DNA from: Bacteroidota bacterium
GTDB taxonomy: Bacteria; Spirochaetota; Spirochaetia; JABMQR01
Assembly: GCA_013202335.1 (NCBI GenBank)
Contig: JABMQR010000016.1
Location: forward strand, 1-37,949
Length of the DNA: 37,949 nucleotides
Reading direction: 5' to 3'
The notes under the pieces were generated by a model. That model was not told the DNA's origin. It searched no databases and saw only the letters and a list, made by a program, of their open reading frames with translations. Shown in pieces: positions 24,577 through 33,074 of this stretch (position 1 is its first letter; every line of letters begins with the position of its first letter). The position numbers were made by a program, and so were the translations under genes.

Positions 24577-24933
24577 ATGTCAGAACAATTAATTATTAAC
24601 ATAGAACGTCTGCAGCTTCTTTTTGATGGAGATCTATCACTTCTTCAGCAAATATTAGGAATAGTACAAACAGATTTTCCTCAATTGTGCACAAAGTTAG
24701 GCCATGCCATTGATACTGGAAACATCGAAATGATTCACAGGCACGCCCATACACTTAAAGGCAGCCTGGCAAATGTTGGGGGAGATAAAGCCAGCTCAAT
24801 AGCAGCTGGAATTGATACTTCAGCAACTACTAATGACCTAAAAAAATGCGCTAAAGAGTTTGCCGGATTAAGACCAGCAATAGACGATTTTTTGGTACAA
24901 CTAAAATTGGCTGCATATGGAGAACTCACATGA
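24577..24933 (+). CDS. histidine phosphotransfer (Hpt) protein
   Basis: A 118-residue helical protein with the Hpt signature HAHTLKGSLANVG; H58 is the phospho-acceptor. The length is that of a free-standing Hpt module. It passes phosphate between a hybrid kinase and a response regulator. Its stop overlaps the start of the HD-GYP regulator as ATGA, so that regulator is its likely target. AAGGAAG precedes the ATG. No kinase is encoded beside it; the hybrid kinase at 4581-6686, with its own receiver, is a possible donor. Confidence 0.88.
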   Translation: MSEQLIINIERLQLLFDGDLSLLQQILGIVQTDFPQLCTKLGHAIDTGNIEMIHRHAHTLKGSLANVGGDKASSIAAGIDTSATTNDLKKCAKEFAGLRPAIDDFLVQLKLAAYGELT

Positions 24934-25916
24934 AAGTGCTTATTGCTGATGATGACCACTCAATCAGGTTTATCCTCAAAATTCAGCTGGAATCCTGGGG
25001 CTATCAGGTAATAAGCTGCCAGGATGGAAACGAAGCCCTAAAGTATCTCCTCTCTGATGACCCACCACGAATTGCTATACTGGACTGGGTGATGGATGGC
25101 TATACCGGAGTCGATATAAGCCAAATTATCAAAGAACGATCACCCCTGATTTATGTAATATTATTCACCTCAAAAAACAATGAAAAAGACCTCGTTGAAG
25201 CAATTGAGCGGGGTGCTCACTGTTTTCAATCTAAACCAGTCTCACCTGGAGTTCTGAAAAGCCATATCGAAGTGGCAAAACGGCTTATTATCGCAGAAGA
25301 CAAACTCAAAACCCAGGAACGTGAAATCCGGCTTCAGTGTTACTCTGCATTATCCGACCTTGCAGAAGTTCGTCACAACAACACCGGTTCGCACATGAAC
25401 CGAATAAGCTACTACACCAAACTGATGGCTGAAAAACTAGGAATGCCGGCAGAACAGTGTGATAACCTTGCCCTATACAGCAAATTCCATGATATCGGAA
25501 AAGTAGGAATTGTGGATTCCGTACTCCTCAGCGAGGAAGCCTTCGACAAATATGAACGGGATGTCATGAACACCCATACAGAAATAGGATTTTCTATCCT
25601 TAACAGCGTACCGACGCTCAAAATTGCCGCCCACATTGCCAAATCACACCATGAACAGTGGGATGGATCAGGATATCCGGATAAACTGAAAGGGGAGGAA
25701 ATACCCCTCGAAGCACGAATAGTCTCAATTGTTGATGTCTATGACGCACTCAGGTCGGAGCGTACCTATAAAAAAAGCTGGTCTCACAAGGAAGTTGTCA
25801 AATATATGAGGGAGAATGCCGGAAAAGCTTTTGATCCCAAATTGGTAGACATATTTCTCCTGAATGAAGAAGTATTTAATGAAATTTTTAATAATAATAC
25901 CATAGAGAATAAATAA
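24930..25916 (+). CDS. response regulator with HD-GYP cyclic-di-GMP phosphodiesterase domain
   Basis: A 328-residue two-domain protein. The receiver has D7-D9, phospho-acceptor D52 (LDWVMDG) and a lysine in SKPVSPG. The HD-GYP domain is complete: E146 with RHNNTGSHMNR, HDIGKVG (H187/D188), H216, HHEQWDGSGYP (H240/H241, G248-P250) and D269 in SIVDVYDAL. It should hydrolyse cyclic di-GMP to pGpG and GMP when phosphorylated. Unlike typical RpfG proteins, the two domains are joined by a short helix only. It overlaps hpt by 4 bases and ends 4 bases before the nucleoside kinase gene. Confidence 0.9.
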   Translation: MKVLIADDDHSIRFILKIQLESWGYQVISCQDGNEALKYLLSDDPPRIAILDWVMDGYTGVDISQIIKERSPLIYVILFTSKNNEKDLVEAIERGAHCFQSKPVSPGVLKSHIEVAKRLIIAEDKLKTQEREIRLQCYSALSDLAEVRHNNTGSHMNRISYYTKLMAEKLGMPAEQCDNLALYSKFHDIGKVGIVDSVLLSEEAFDKYERDVMNTHTEIGFSILNSVPTLKIAAHIAKSHHEQWDGSGYPDKLKGEEIPLEARIVSIVDVYDALRSERTYKKSWSHKEVVKYMRENAGKAFDPKLVDIFLLNEEVFNEIFNNNTIENK

Positions 25917-25920
25917 AATT

Positions 25921-27630
25921 ATGATGAATCAAGTGATAGTCCAGTACAACGAATTCTCATTACACCAATCCCAAAGCTACCCGTTCGGCACTAAAATTTC
26001 GACCGCCCTCAAAACTTCAAAGTGCATGGATTATGATGACAGGTCGGCCCGAACCTATGAAAACGACCCGATTGTTGCCGTACTGGTTAATAATGAACTG
26101 AAAAGCCTGTCAGACCCGCTTGAGTATAATTGCGCAATATCTCCGGTCAGATTATTCTCGGAATACGGAAAAAGAATGTACCGCCATTCACTCAGCTTCC
26201 TGTTTACCATGGCTGGCAGAATCGTATGCCCGGAGAGAGAAATGGTAATCGGGCACTCTTTAGGTGACGGTTACTATTTCACCTTTGCAGATGGGGAGTC
26301 GGTATCAGAGGAGCTGGTAACAGCGCTTAAAAATGCAATGCAGGAGCTTGCTGCCCGGGAATTACCGATCTCGAAAATAATTGTCGCTTATAGTGAGGCA
26401 ATAGACTGGCTTACTAATGCCGGAAGACATAACAGTATACTTCTGCTTAATTATCAGAATAAGGCCGCTGTGCAGCTATATGAGTGTGGAAACTACCGGG
26501 ATATCTCGTATGAGCCGCTGCTGCCCTCGACTGCACTGATCACAAAGTTTCAGCTGCGAAAATATGGATCAGACGGCATCCTCCTGCGATACCCAAGAAG
26601 TACGAACCCTTTGCAAATGGGAAATTTTTCAGATAACCCCGTTCTCTTCTCCATTTATCAGGAATACAAAAAATGGGGAGCTATTCTTTCTGCAGACAAC
26701 CTCGGCAAGGTTAACCAGCTCTGCGAAAAACGGCAGATAGCTCCGTTCATACAAGTGGCAGAATCCCTGCAGAATAAGAAAATTTCCAATATAGCTGATT
26801 CAATTGCAAAAAAACGAGCCGCAAACCCTCTCAAGTTTATACTTATTGCCGGTCCATCATCATCCGGTAAAACCACATTTGCCAAAAGGCTTAGCATACA
26901 ATTGAAAGTACTTGGTTTCAAACCTCTCGCTATTTCTTTGGATGACTACTACCGGGATCGTAAGGATGTCCCGCTTGATACAGATGGAAAACCAGATCTG
27001 GAAGCATTGGAAGCATTGAACATCAGAAGGCTTAACAGTGACCTATTAGAGCTTTCATCAAAGGGTAACGTTATTATACCGCAGTTTGATTTTAATACCG
27101 CAAAAAGGAAACCTGAGGGAAAAGAGCTGCTCCTGCCGGATAACGGAATAATTATTTTGGAGGGCATACACGGGTTGAATCCAGGACTCACCCCGGGACT
27201 TCCTGATGAATCAAAATTCAAGATTTATATATCAGCCCTAACCCAGTTAAACCTCGACAATCATAATAGGATTTCAACCACTGACAATCGAATAATCAGG
27301 AGAATAGTTCGCGACCACAATTTTCGGGGAATGTCCGCGCTGGAAACGCTCAACATGTGGCCGTCAGTACACAGAGGAGAGAAATCGAACATATTTCCTT
27401 ATCAAAACAATGCTGATGCTGCATTTAACTCTGCTCTGGATTATGAGCTGGCTGTATTAAAACCGTATGCCGAGCCCTTGTTGAAAATGGTTAAACCCTC
27501 TGATCCGGTTTATTGGAACGCAGTGAGACTTCTGACATTTCTTGATAATTTTTACCCGGTACCGGCAAATCTTGTCCCCGTTGACTCTCTGTTGAGGGAA
27601 TTTATCGGCGGTTCTATTTTCTATTCCTAA
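25921..27630 (+). CDS. TGS-domain nucleoside kinase (uridine kinase-like)
   Basis: A 569-residue protein of the nucleoside/phosphoribulokinase-like P-loop family, common in spirochaetes and clostridia. The N-terminus is TGS-like; the middle (HSLSFLFTMAGRIVCPERE, IGHSLGDGYYFTF) resembles the second additional domain of threonyl-tRNA synthetase. The kinase half begins near residue 308 with AGPSSSGKTTFAKRL, then SLDDYYRDR and IILEGIHGLNPGL, as in uridine kinases. The substrate is predicted to be a nucleoside and is not proven. The start region has no strong ribosome-binding site; the gene lies 4 bases after the HD-GYP gene, so coupling is likely. ATG 25921 or 25924 may be used. Confidence 0.85.
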   Translation: MMNQVIVQYNEFSLHQSQSYPFGTKISTALKTSKCMDYDDRSARTYENDPIVAVLVNNELKSLSDPLEYNCAISPVRLFSEYGKRMYRHSLSFLFTMAGRIVCPEREMVIGHSLGDGYYFTFADGESVSEELVTALKNAMQELAARELPISKIIVAYSEAIDWLTNAGRHNSILLLNYQNKAAVQLYECGNYRDISYEPLLPSTALITKFQLRKYGSDGILLRYPRSTNPLQMGNFSDNPVLFSIYQEYKKWGAILSADNLGKVNQLCEKRQIAPFIQVAESLQNKKISNIADSIAKKRAANPLKFILIAGPSSSGKTTFAKRLSIQLKVLGFKPLAISLDDYYRDRKDVPLDTDGKPDLEALEALNIRRLNSDLLELSSKGNVIIPQFDFNTAKRKPEGKELLLPDNGIIILEGIHGLNPGLTPGLPDESKFKIYISALTQLNLDNHNRISTTDNRIIRRIVRDHNFRGMSALETLNMWPSVHRGEKSNIFPYQNNADAAFNSALDYELAVLKPYAEPLLKMVKPSDPVYWNAVRLLTFLDNFYPVPANLVPVDSLLREFIGGSIFYS

Positions 27631-27672
27631 TTTTGGCTCCTCTGAATAAAGTAAAATTAGTTTTTATTCTTG

Positions 27673-27728
27673 GAAGTTTGTTTATAATAAGTTGATACTA
27701 GAAGAATCTGCATATCTAAACAAACTTC
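27673..27728. repeat. 12-bp inverted repeat between convergent genes
   Basis: GAAGTTTGTTTA (27673-27684) and TAAACAAACTTC (27717-27728) are exact inverted copies with a 32-base spacer. The repeat lies between the nucleoside kinase stop and the terminator at 27761. No T-run follows directly, so it does not look like an intrinsic terminator. It could be a remnant of a small mobile element. Confidence 0.5.
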
Positions 27729-27760
27729 ACGTAGGTAAGTATTTCGAGTATTTTTCTGAC

Positions 27761-27788
27761 GCAATATTTGTGTAAAGATTGCTTTTTT
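27761..27788 (+). terminator. intrinsic terminator of the hpt/HD-GYP/kinase operon
   Basis: GCAATATTTG and the arm AAAGATTGC form a 5+3 base-pair stem with one mismatch and a GTGT loop, followed directly by six T. It ends the plus-strand operon 9 bases before the convergent aat stop. Confidence 0.6.
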
Positions 27789-27796
27789 CAGGAGAG

Positions 27797-28474
27797 TCAA
27801 TTTTTTAATGCAGATCGTAACAGAACCATATACTCAGACCGGGGAATCGTTATGGCTCCCAGTAAGGCTAAATGATCGTTCATCACCTGACAATCTATCA
27901 TAGTCATTCCTAAACCCATTAGGTGACGATACAGGGTGATAAGTGCGGTCTTTGATGCATTTGGAACATGAGAAAACATCGATTCACCGAAAAAGGCTGT
28001 TCCTAAATGCAGCCCGTAGAGTCCTCCTGCCGGTTTATCTGAAGAGTAGTCAGCATCCCACACCTCAACTGAGTGGGCGTACCCCAGCCTGTGGAGCTCA
28101 CAATATGCATCCAGTATCTCATCTGTAATCCAGGTACCATCCTGACCCGGGCGTTCAATTTCACGGCATGAACGAATCACAGAGCGAAAATCCTGATTAA
28201 ACGTTACAGTGAGGTTTGTTCTGTTTAGAAAACGTTTCATGGATTGAGAAACATGCAGTTTCCCCGGCAGAATAACTGCCCTTTCCCCGGGATTCCACCA
28301 GATGATTGGCTCATCGGGGCCATACCAGGGGAACACACCCTGTTCATAGGCTGAAAGAAGCATGCCCGGAGAGAGATTTCCACCAACGCCAGCTATACCA
28401 GACTCGTCAATATCATCTTCACCCGGAAATTGTATTCTCTGATCCTCTTCGAAAAAGGGAAAAGTCTCTTCCAT
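27797..28474 (-). CDS. aat: leucyl/phenylalanyl-tRNA--protein transferase
   Basis: A 225-residue cytoplasmic enzyme that adds Leu or Phe from charged tRNA to proteins with N-terminal Arg or Lys, marking them for ClpS/ClpAP. Family segments are clear: GNLSPGMLLSAYEQGVFPWY, IIWWNPGERAVI, GTWITDEILDAYCELHRLGY, AHSVEVWD and LYGLHLGTAFFGESMF. It starts 2 bases after the clpA stop without a good ribosome-binding site, so its translation is probably coupled to clpA. Grouping with clpA and clpS puts the enzyme and its readers in one operon. Confidence 0.94.
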   Translation of the reverse strand: MEETFPFFEEDQRIQFPGEDDIDESGIAGVGGNLSPGMLLSAYEQGVFPWYGPDEPIIWWNPGERAVILPGKLHVSQSMKRFLNRTNLTVTFNQDFRSVIRSCREIERPGQDGTWITDEILDAYCELHRLGYAHSVEVWDADYSSDKPAGGLYGLHLGTAFFGESMFSHVPNASKTALITLYRHLMGLGMTMIDCQVMNDHLALLGAITIPRSEYMVLLRSALKN

Positions 28475-28476
28475 AT

Positions 28477-30852
28477 TTAATCTACAGATTCAGTAACAGA
28501 AGCAGTGACAGTGTCAGCAGCAGAAGCTGTGTCGGTGGCCAAATTCTTAGTTTGCAGGTCGAGTTCATCGTCCTTAATATCCACACACGCTGTTCCACCG
28601 CCGGACAGAGTTCCGAAGAGAATCTCATCAACAAAGAAATCTTTCAGACGATCCTGAACCAGCCGTGAGATGTTTCTGGCTCCAAATTCATCGGAGTACC
28701 CTTTCACAGCAAACCATTCTACAGCTTGATTTGAGACTTCAAGTTTGACCTGTTTCTTTTTAAGCTGAGCGGAAAAATCATGGATCTCTTTTTCCACGAT
28801 CAGCATAATTTCTTTGTGGGCCAGTCGCTTGAAGGTTACAATTTTATCAAGTCGATTCCGGAATTCCGGAGAAAATATCTTTTCCAGAGCATTTCCGACA
28901 GAGCTGGTTCCTGCAGCAGCCTCGACAAATCCGATCATGCGCTTTCCAAGATCTCTTGCACCGGCGTTACTGGTCATGATAATTATAACATTCCTGAAGT
29001 CTGCTTTTCTTCCCATATTATCGGTAAGAGTTGCATAATCCAGAATTTGCAGCAGGATATTGTAGACATCCTGATGGGCTTTCTCAATCTCATCCAGCAG
29101 TAGCACCGCGTGCGGCTGCCGTCGTACTGCATCAGTCAAAAGTCCACCTTCATCATATCCAACATATCCTGGGGGAGATCCTACCAGTCTGCTGACTGTA
29201 TGTTTCTCCTGATACTCACTCATATCGAATCTAATCATGGGAATATCCAGAACATCGGCCAGCTGCACACAAAGCTCTGTTTTCCCCACCCCGGTGGGTC
29301 CCACAAATAGGAAAGAGGCGACAGGTTTTCGTTCATTGCCAAAGCCGGCCCGGTTTCTCTTTATTGCACTTGAAACAGTTAAAACTGCCTCATTCTGCCC
29401 AAATAATCGGGTCTCAAGCTCGGTCTCCAGTACTTTCAATCTGTCAATCTCTGATTTATTTACATTTGTTACCGGTACACGGGCAATTCCAGCCACAATT
29501 TTCTCGATAAATCTGACATCTACCCGCTTCACCTTTTTACCGCTCCGGGATCCGTCCGGTTTTTCTGCAGCAGTCTGAAGCTGCATGAATGCCCCGGCTT
29601 CGTCAATAACGTCAATTGCTTTATCAGGAAGACATCGTTCCCGAATATATTTTGTAGAAAGTTCTACTGCTGCCTTAATTGCTTTATCGGTGTACCTTAC
29701 ATGGTGGTACTCCTCATAGCGCTTTTTAAGACCTTTTAGAATATCGAGAGTCTCTTCCTGGGTGGTTTCCGGCACTTCCACTTTCTGGAATCGTCGGGAA
29801 AGTGCACCATCACGGTTAAAAATCTTCTTGAATTCATCCTGGGTCGTAGATCCGATACAGCGGATTTTACCGGATGCAAGTGAAGGTTTCAACAAGTTTG
29901 CACCATCGACTGAACCACCGGAGACTGATCCTGCACCTATGATTGTATGTATTTCATCAATAAAAAGAATCGCTTCCCGCTGTTCAAGCTCTTTGAGAAC
30001 CGCTTTCAGGCGCTCCTCAAAATCACCACGATATTTCGTACCTGCGAGAAGTCCCCCCATATCCAGCTCAAACACTTCTGCTTTTTTCAGTCTGGCCGGA
30101 ACATTCCCGGTCTGAATTCTTTGGGCGATACCTGCTGCAAGGGCAGTCTTCCCAACTCCCGGATCACCTACTAAAATCGGATTATTTTTTATCCGTCTGC
30201 ACAATATCTGCAAGGTTCGGTCAAGAATCTGTTCCCGTCCGATCAATGGATCAAGAGTTCCTTCAATGGCAGCATGTGAGAGATTTTGTGTATATAATTC
30301 CAGAGGACTTTTCTTTTTACTCTGGCCGCTTTGACCGCTATTACTATCACCCTCAGCTCTATCTCCCTCATTTTGATCAATGTGAGTATCAGAACTCTGC
30401 TGCTGGTCATCCATGTTTTCCAAGAAACCAGGGAGTCTGTGGCTAATAATTTCCAGTAAAATGTATTTTGTAAGACCCTCTTTCTCAAGGAAAAATGAGG
30501 CATAGGATTCAGGTTCATCAAATATGGAAGCAAGAATATCAGATAATTCAAGGAACTCTTTTCGAGAAGATTCTGTATGCAAAACTGCGCGTTCAATTAC
30601 ATCCTGAAAACCTACTGATTGAGTTGGTTCCCCATCCAGCTCTACAAGAGGAAGCTTTTCAGCAAAAAATGTATTCAGCTTCTCTTTCAGCAGCTCTATA
30701 TCAATCCCGGAGGATTCAAGGATAAATATTGATTCATCATAGTACAGTAGGGAATACAGCAGATGCTCAGGTGTAATATATTCATGATGATGTTCCCGTG
30801 CTGTTAAATATGCTGTTCCCAAGGCTTCCTGAACCTTTTCTGATACTTTCAT
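28477..30852 (-). CDS. clpA: ATP-dependent Clp protease ATP-binding subunit ClpA
   Basis: A 791-residue AAA+ unfoldase. The N-domain (residues 1-145) has the two Clp repeats (REHHHEYITPEHLLYSLLYY). The first ATPase domain has GDPGVGKTALAAGI and ILFIDEIHTIIGAG; the second has VGPTGVGKTELCVQLA and LLLDEIEKAHQDVYNILLQI. The IGF loop that docks on ClpP (RMIGFVEA) is present, so it works with ClpP, which is encoded elsewhere. The acidic Ser/Gln-rich linker around residues 148-178 is longer than in E. coli ClpA. The C-terminal tail is threonine- and alanine-rich. It follows clpS after an 84-base gap filled by an array of small hairpins. Confidence 0.95.
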   Translation of the reverse strand: MKVSEKVQEALGTAYLTAREHHHEYITPEHLLYSLLYYDESIFILESSGIDIELLKEKLNTFFAEKLPLVELDGEPTQSVGFQDVIERAVLHTESSRKEFLELSDILASIFDEPESYASFFLEKEGLTKYILLEIISHRLPGFLENMDDQQQSSDTHIDQNEGDRAEGDSNSGQSGQSKKKSPLELYTQNLSHAAIEGTLDPLIGREQILDRTLQILCRRIKNNPILVGDPGVGKTALAAGIAQRIQTGNVPARLKKAEVFELDMGGLLAGTKYRGDFEERLKAVLKELEQREAILFIDEIHTIIGAGSVSGGSVDGANLLKPSLASGKIRCIGSTTQDEFKKIFNRDGALSRRFQKVEVPETTQEETLDILKGLKKRYEEYHHVRYTDKAIKAAVELSTKYIRERCLPDKAIDVIDEAGAFMQLQTAAEKPDGSRSGKKVKRVDVRFIEKIVAGIARVPVTNVNKSEIDRLKVLETELETRLFGQNEAVLTVSSAIKRNRAGFGNERKPVASFLFVGPTGVGKTELCVQLADVLDIPMIRFDMSEYQEKHTVSRLVGSPPGYVGYDEGGLLTDAVRRQPHAVLLLDEIEKAHQDVYNILLQILDYATLTDNMGRKADFRNVIIIMTSNAGARDLGKRMIGFVEAAAGTSSVGNALEKIFSPEFRNRLDKIVTFKRLAHKEIMLIVEKEIHDFSAQLKKKQVKLEVSNQAVEWFAVKGYSDEFGARNISRLVQDRLKDFFVDEILFGTLSGGGTACVDIKDDELDLQTKNLATDTASAADTVTASVTESVD

Positions 30853-30865
30853 CCGTCTCTCCTAA

Positions 30866-30939
30866 AGCAGTACTTTGCTACATGAGTTGTACTCAACTCA
30901 GTTAGTTGTACCCAACTACGTATTAGCAGTACACTGCTA
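30866..30939. repeat. array of four GTAC-centred palindromes between clpS and clpA
   Basis: Four imperfect palindromes follow each other: AGCAGTACTTTGCT, AGTTGTACTCAACT, AGTTGTACCCAACT and AGCAGTACACTGCT. The GTAC cores start at 30870, 30889, 30908 and 30929, a period of 19, 19 and 21 bases. Stems change in pairs (CA with TG, TT with AA), so each unit stays self-complementary. The second unit extends to 7 base pairs (30883-30900), and the fourth overlaps the clpS stop codon. It is either a set of protein-binding sites on one DNA face or a string of RNA hairpins. Confidence 0.75.
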
Positions 30940-31266
30940 CGCTTCCTCAAGTATGCATTTAAGTGGAAAATTTTCCTTAAATGCTAAATGCATAACTCTT
31001 TCGGCTTTCGTACGTGCAATATCATGAACATAAGTTCCCGCTACACCACGTCCTTTATGATGAACCTCCATCATTATCGAAGCAGCAGCTTCAGGTGATT
31101 TTTGAAACACCTTCTGCACTGTTTTTAAGACAAACTCCATAGTTGTAAAATCATCATTCATCAGAATGACATGAAACATTGAGGGTTCTCTTATTTCAGC
31201 TTGCTGTTCATTAACAGTCGAGAATCCCGTTTTTCCTGTCTGACCATCTCTCTGCTCATGGGACAT
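30937..31266 (-). CDS. clpS: ClpS adaptor protein
   Basis: A 109-residue adaptor that delivers N-degron proteins to ClpAP. The binding-pocket motifs are visible: FHVILMNDDFTTMEFVLKTV, then MMEVHHKGRGVAGTYVHDIA. The N-terminal tail of about 25 residues is polar, as required for ClpA engagement. I place the start at ATG 31266, because GGAGA lies 9 bases before it; a TTG at 31275 would overlap that spacing. It follows nifU by 27 bases and precedes clpA. Its stop codon lies inside the last palindrome of the array. Confidence 0.93.
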   Translation of the reverse strand: MSHEQRDGQTGKTGFSTVNEQQAEIREPSMFHVILMNDDFTTMEFVLKTVQKVFQKSPEAAASIMMEVHHKGRGVAGTYVHDIARTKAERVMHLAFKENFPLKCILEEA

Positions 31267-31293
31267 TTCACTCAATCTCCATAGTCATTTGTA

Positions 31294-31902
31294 TCATTTT
31301 ACATAAACATGCAGAAATTCATCAAGCAAATCGGTGGCTTTGGATTTACATTTCCCGCATCCGGTACCAAGACCGGTTTTTTCCTGAAGCTGTTCCAGTG
31401 TTTCCACAACTCCATCTTTCACCAATTCCTCGATTTGCTGATCTGTTACCCCTTTGCATTCACAAATAATCTTTGCTACGCTGGCTTTAAATGGGTTATC
31501 CCGCTTTTGCCTCTCCAGATAATCATCGATTGCTGCCCGCAGGGCTTTATCTCCCAGTACTGAACAGTGAAATTTATGCTGAGGAAGTCCGCCCAGTTTA
31601 TCAGTTATCATTTGCGGAGATAGGTTATACGCTTCCTCAAGTGTCATACCTAAAGCCATTTCCGACATCATTGAGGTACTTGCAATTGCGCTAGCGCATC
31701 CATAGGTCTTCCACTTGCACTCTACTATCGTGTCATTCTCAATTTTTATGACTACCATCATTTGATCACCACATGCCATACTGCCCACAATTCCCTTGCC
31801 ATCTTCCTTATATTCAGGATCCAACAGGATGTTTTTTGGGTTCATGAAATGTTCTTTTACAGTGTCTGTATATACCCATTCATTAAAAAAGCTATCGCTC
31901 AT
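31294..31902 (-). CDS. nifU: NifU/IscU-like Fe-S scaffold with C-terminal BFD-like [2Fe-2S] domain
   Basis: A 202-residue protein. The N-terminal IscU-type domain has C44 (ACGDQ, with D46), C69 (YGCASAIAST) and C113 (HCSVLG), the scaffold ligands. The C-terminal domain has four cysteines in the BFD-like pattern, C147/C149 (CECKGV) and C182/C185 (GCGKCK). This is NifU without the third, Nfu-type domain. It builds Fe-S clusters with sulfur from the cysteine desulfurase, whose gene it overlaps by 4 bases. IscU-plus-BFD proteins are usual in epsilonproteobacteria and spirochaetes. Confidence 0.88.
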   Translation of the reverse strand: MSDSFFNEWVYTDTVKEHFMNPKNILLDPEYKEDGKGIVGSMACGDQMMVVIKIENDTIVECKWKTYGCASAIASTSMMSEMALGMTLEEAYNLSPQMITDKLGGLPQHKFHCSVLGDKALRAAIDDYLERQKRDNPFKASVAKIICECKGVTDQQIEELVKDGVVETLEQLQEKTGLGTGCGKCKSKATDLLDEFLHVYVK

Positions 31903-33059
31903 AGTGTTGACATCTCCCTAAGCCGCTTGATCACCGGCGGTAATATTTCTAATACAAAATCTACTTCTTTTTCTGTGTTGAATTTTCCCAGACTGAATCT
32001 AATAGATCCATGTGCGAGTTCCGGTCCAACTCCGGTTGCAATAAGTACATAAGATGGTTCAAGTGAGCCTGTAGCACATGCTGAACCTGTTGAGACAGAT
32101 ATTCCTTCCATATCGAGATACAGCAGAATTGACTCCCCTTCTGCTCCGGGAAATGATACATTTAGTGTTCCCGGGAGTATATCTGAAGGATGCCCGTTCA
32201 CATGTACATTAGGAATAAGTGACTCTATCCCCCGGCACAATCTATCCCGAAGTTTATTGATATATTCCATATCAGCGGTAAGTCCATTAAATGCAATTTC
32301 CGCTGCTACACCAAGACCGATTATACCCGGTGTGTTATAGGTGCCGGCACGCTGACCTTGTTCCTGATGTCCTCCCCGGATGAAAGGTTCAATATTTAGC
32401 CCCTTTCGGATATATAATGCCCCTATTCCTTTCGGTCCATGTAGTTTGTGACCGGATATACTGGCAAAATCTACTTTTAGTTTATGTACATCAAGTGCAA
32501 TTTTCCCTGCAGCCTGTACTGCATCAGTATGCATCAGTGCTCCGCAGGATGCTGCAATTTCTGCTGCCTGGGCAATATCCTGAATCGTTCCGATTTCATT
32601 ATTTGCCATCATTACAGAGATTAATGCGACGTCATTGCCAGCTTCCATTCTCAATGCTTCCATATCCAGTTTACCATAGGTATCAACTCCAATAATAGTA
32701 ACTGGTACTCCTTTTTCTCTGAAAGACTCAACTGTTTCAATAATACTGGGATGCTCAATGGATGAGGTGATAATTCGTTTTTTACCACTTTTTGCAAACA
32801 TATGAGTATAAACCAGATTTAATACAGTATTGTTAGATTCAGAACCACCGCTGGTAAATATTATCTCTTCGGGATCTGCACCGATAAGCCGGGCAGTTTG
32901 TATTCTGGCACGCCCCACTGCTGCTGATGCAGCTCTGCCTGGTCCATGCATACTCGACGCATTACCAGATAAATCGAAACCTTTCAGGACGGCTTCTTTG
33001 ACAATCGGATCGATCCGGGTTGTCGCGTTGTTATCCATGTATATGTTATTTTCAGTCAT
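31899..33059 (-). CDS. iscS: cysteine desulfurase (NifS/IscS)
   Basis: A 386-residue PLP enzyme that moves sulfur from cysteine to the NifU scaffold. The start MTENNIYMDNNATTRIDP at 33059 has AAGGAA upstream and fits the family; the frame is open up to 33107, but that part lies in an inserted element. H103 (SSIEHPSII), the PLP lysine K205 (SISGHKLHGPKG) and catalytic C328 (STGSACATGSLEPSYV) are present. The long loop around C328 is of the NifS/IscS (group I) type. Its 3' end overlaps nifU by ATGA. A MITE-like element lies just before the ribosome-binding site, so its promoter is upstream of or within that element. Confidence 0.93.
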   Translation of the reverse strand: MTENNIYMDNNATTRIDPIVKEAVLKGFDLSGNASSMHGPGRAASAAVGRARIQTARLIGADPEEIIFTSGGSESNNTVLNLVYTHMFAKSGKKRIITSSIEHPSIIETVESFREKGVPVTIIGVDTYGKLDMEALRMEAGNDVALISVMMANNEIGTIQDIAQAAEIAASCGALMHTDAVQAAGKIALDVHKLKVDFASISGHKLHGPKGIGALYIRKGLNIEPFIRGGHQEQGQRAGTYNTPGIIGLGVAAEIAFNGLTADMEYINKLRDRLCRGIESLIPNVHVNGHPSDILPGTLNVSFPGAEGESILLYLDMEGISVSTGSACATGSLEPSYVLIATGVGPELAHGSIRFSLGKFNTEKEVDFVLEILPPVIKRLREMSTL

Positions 33060-33074
33060 GTTACTTCCTTTAAG

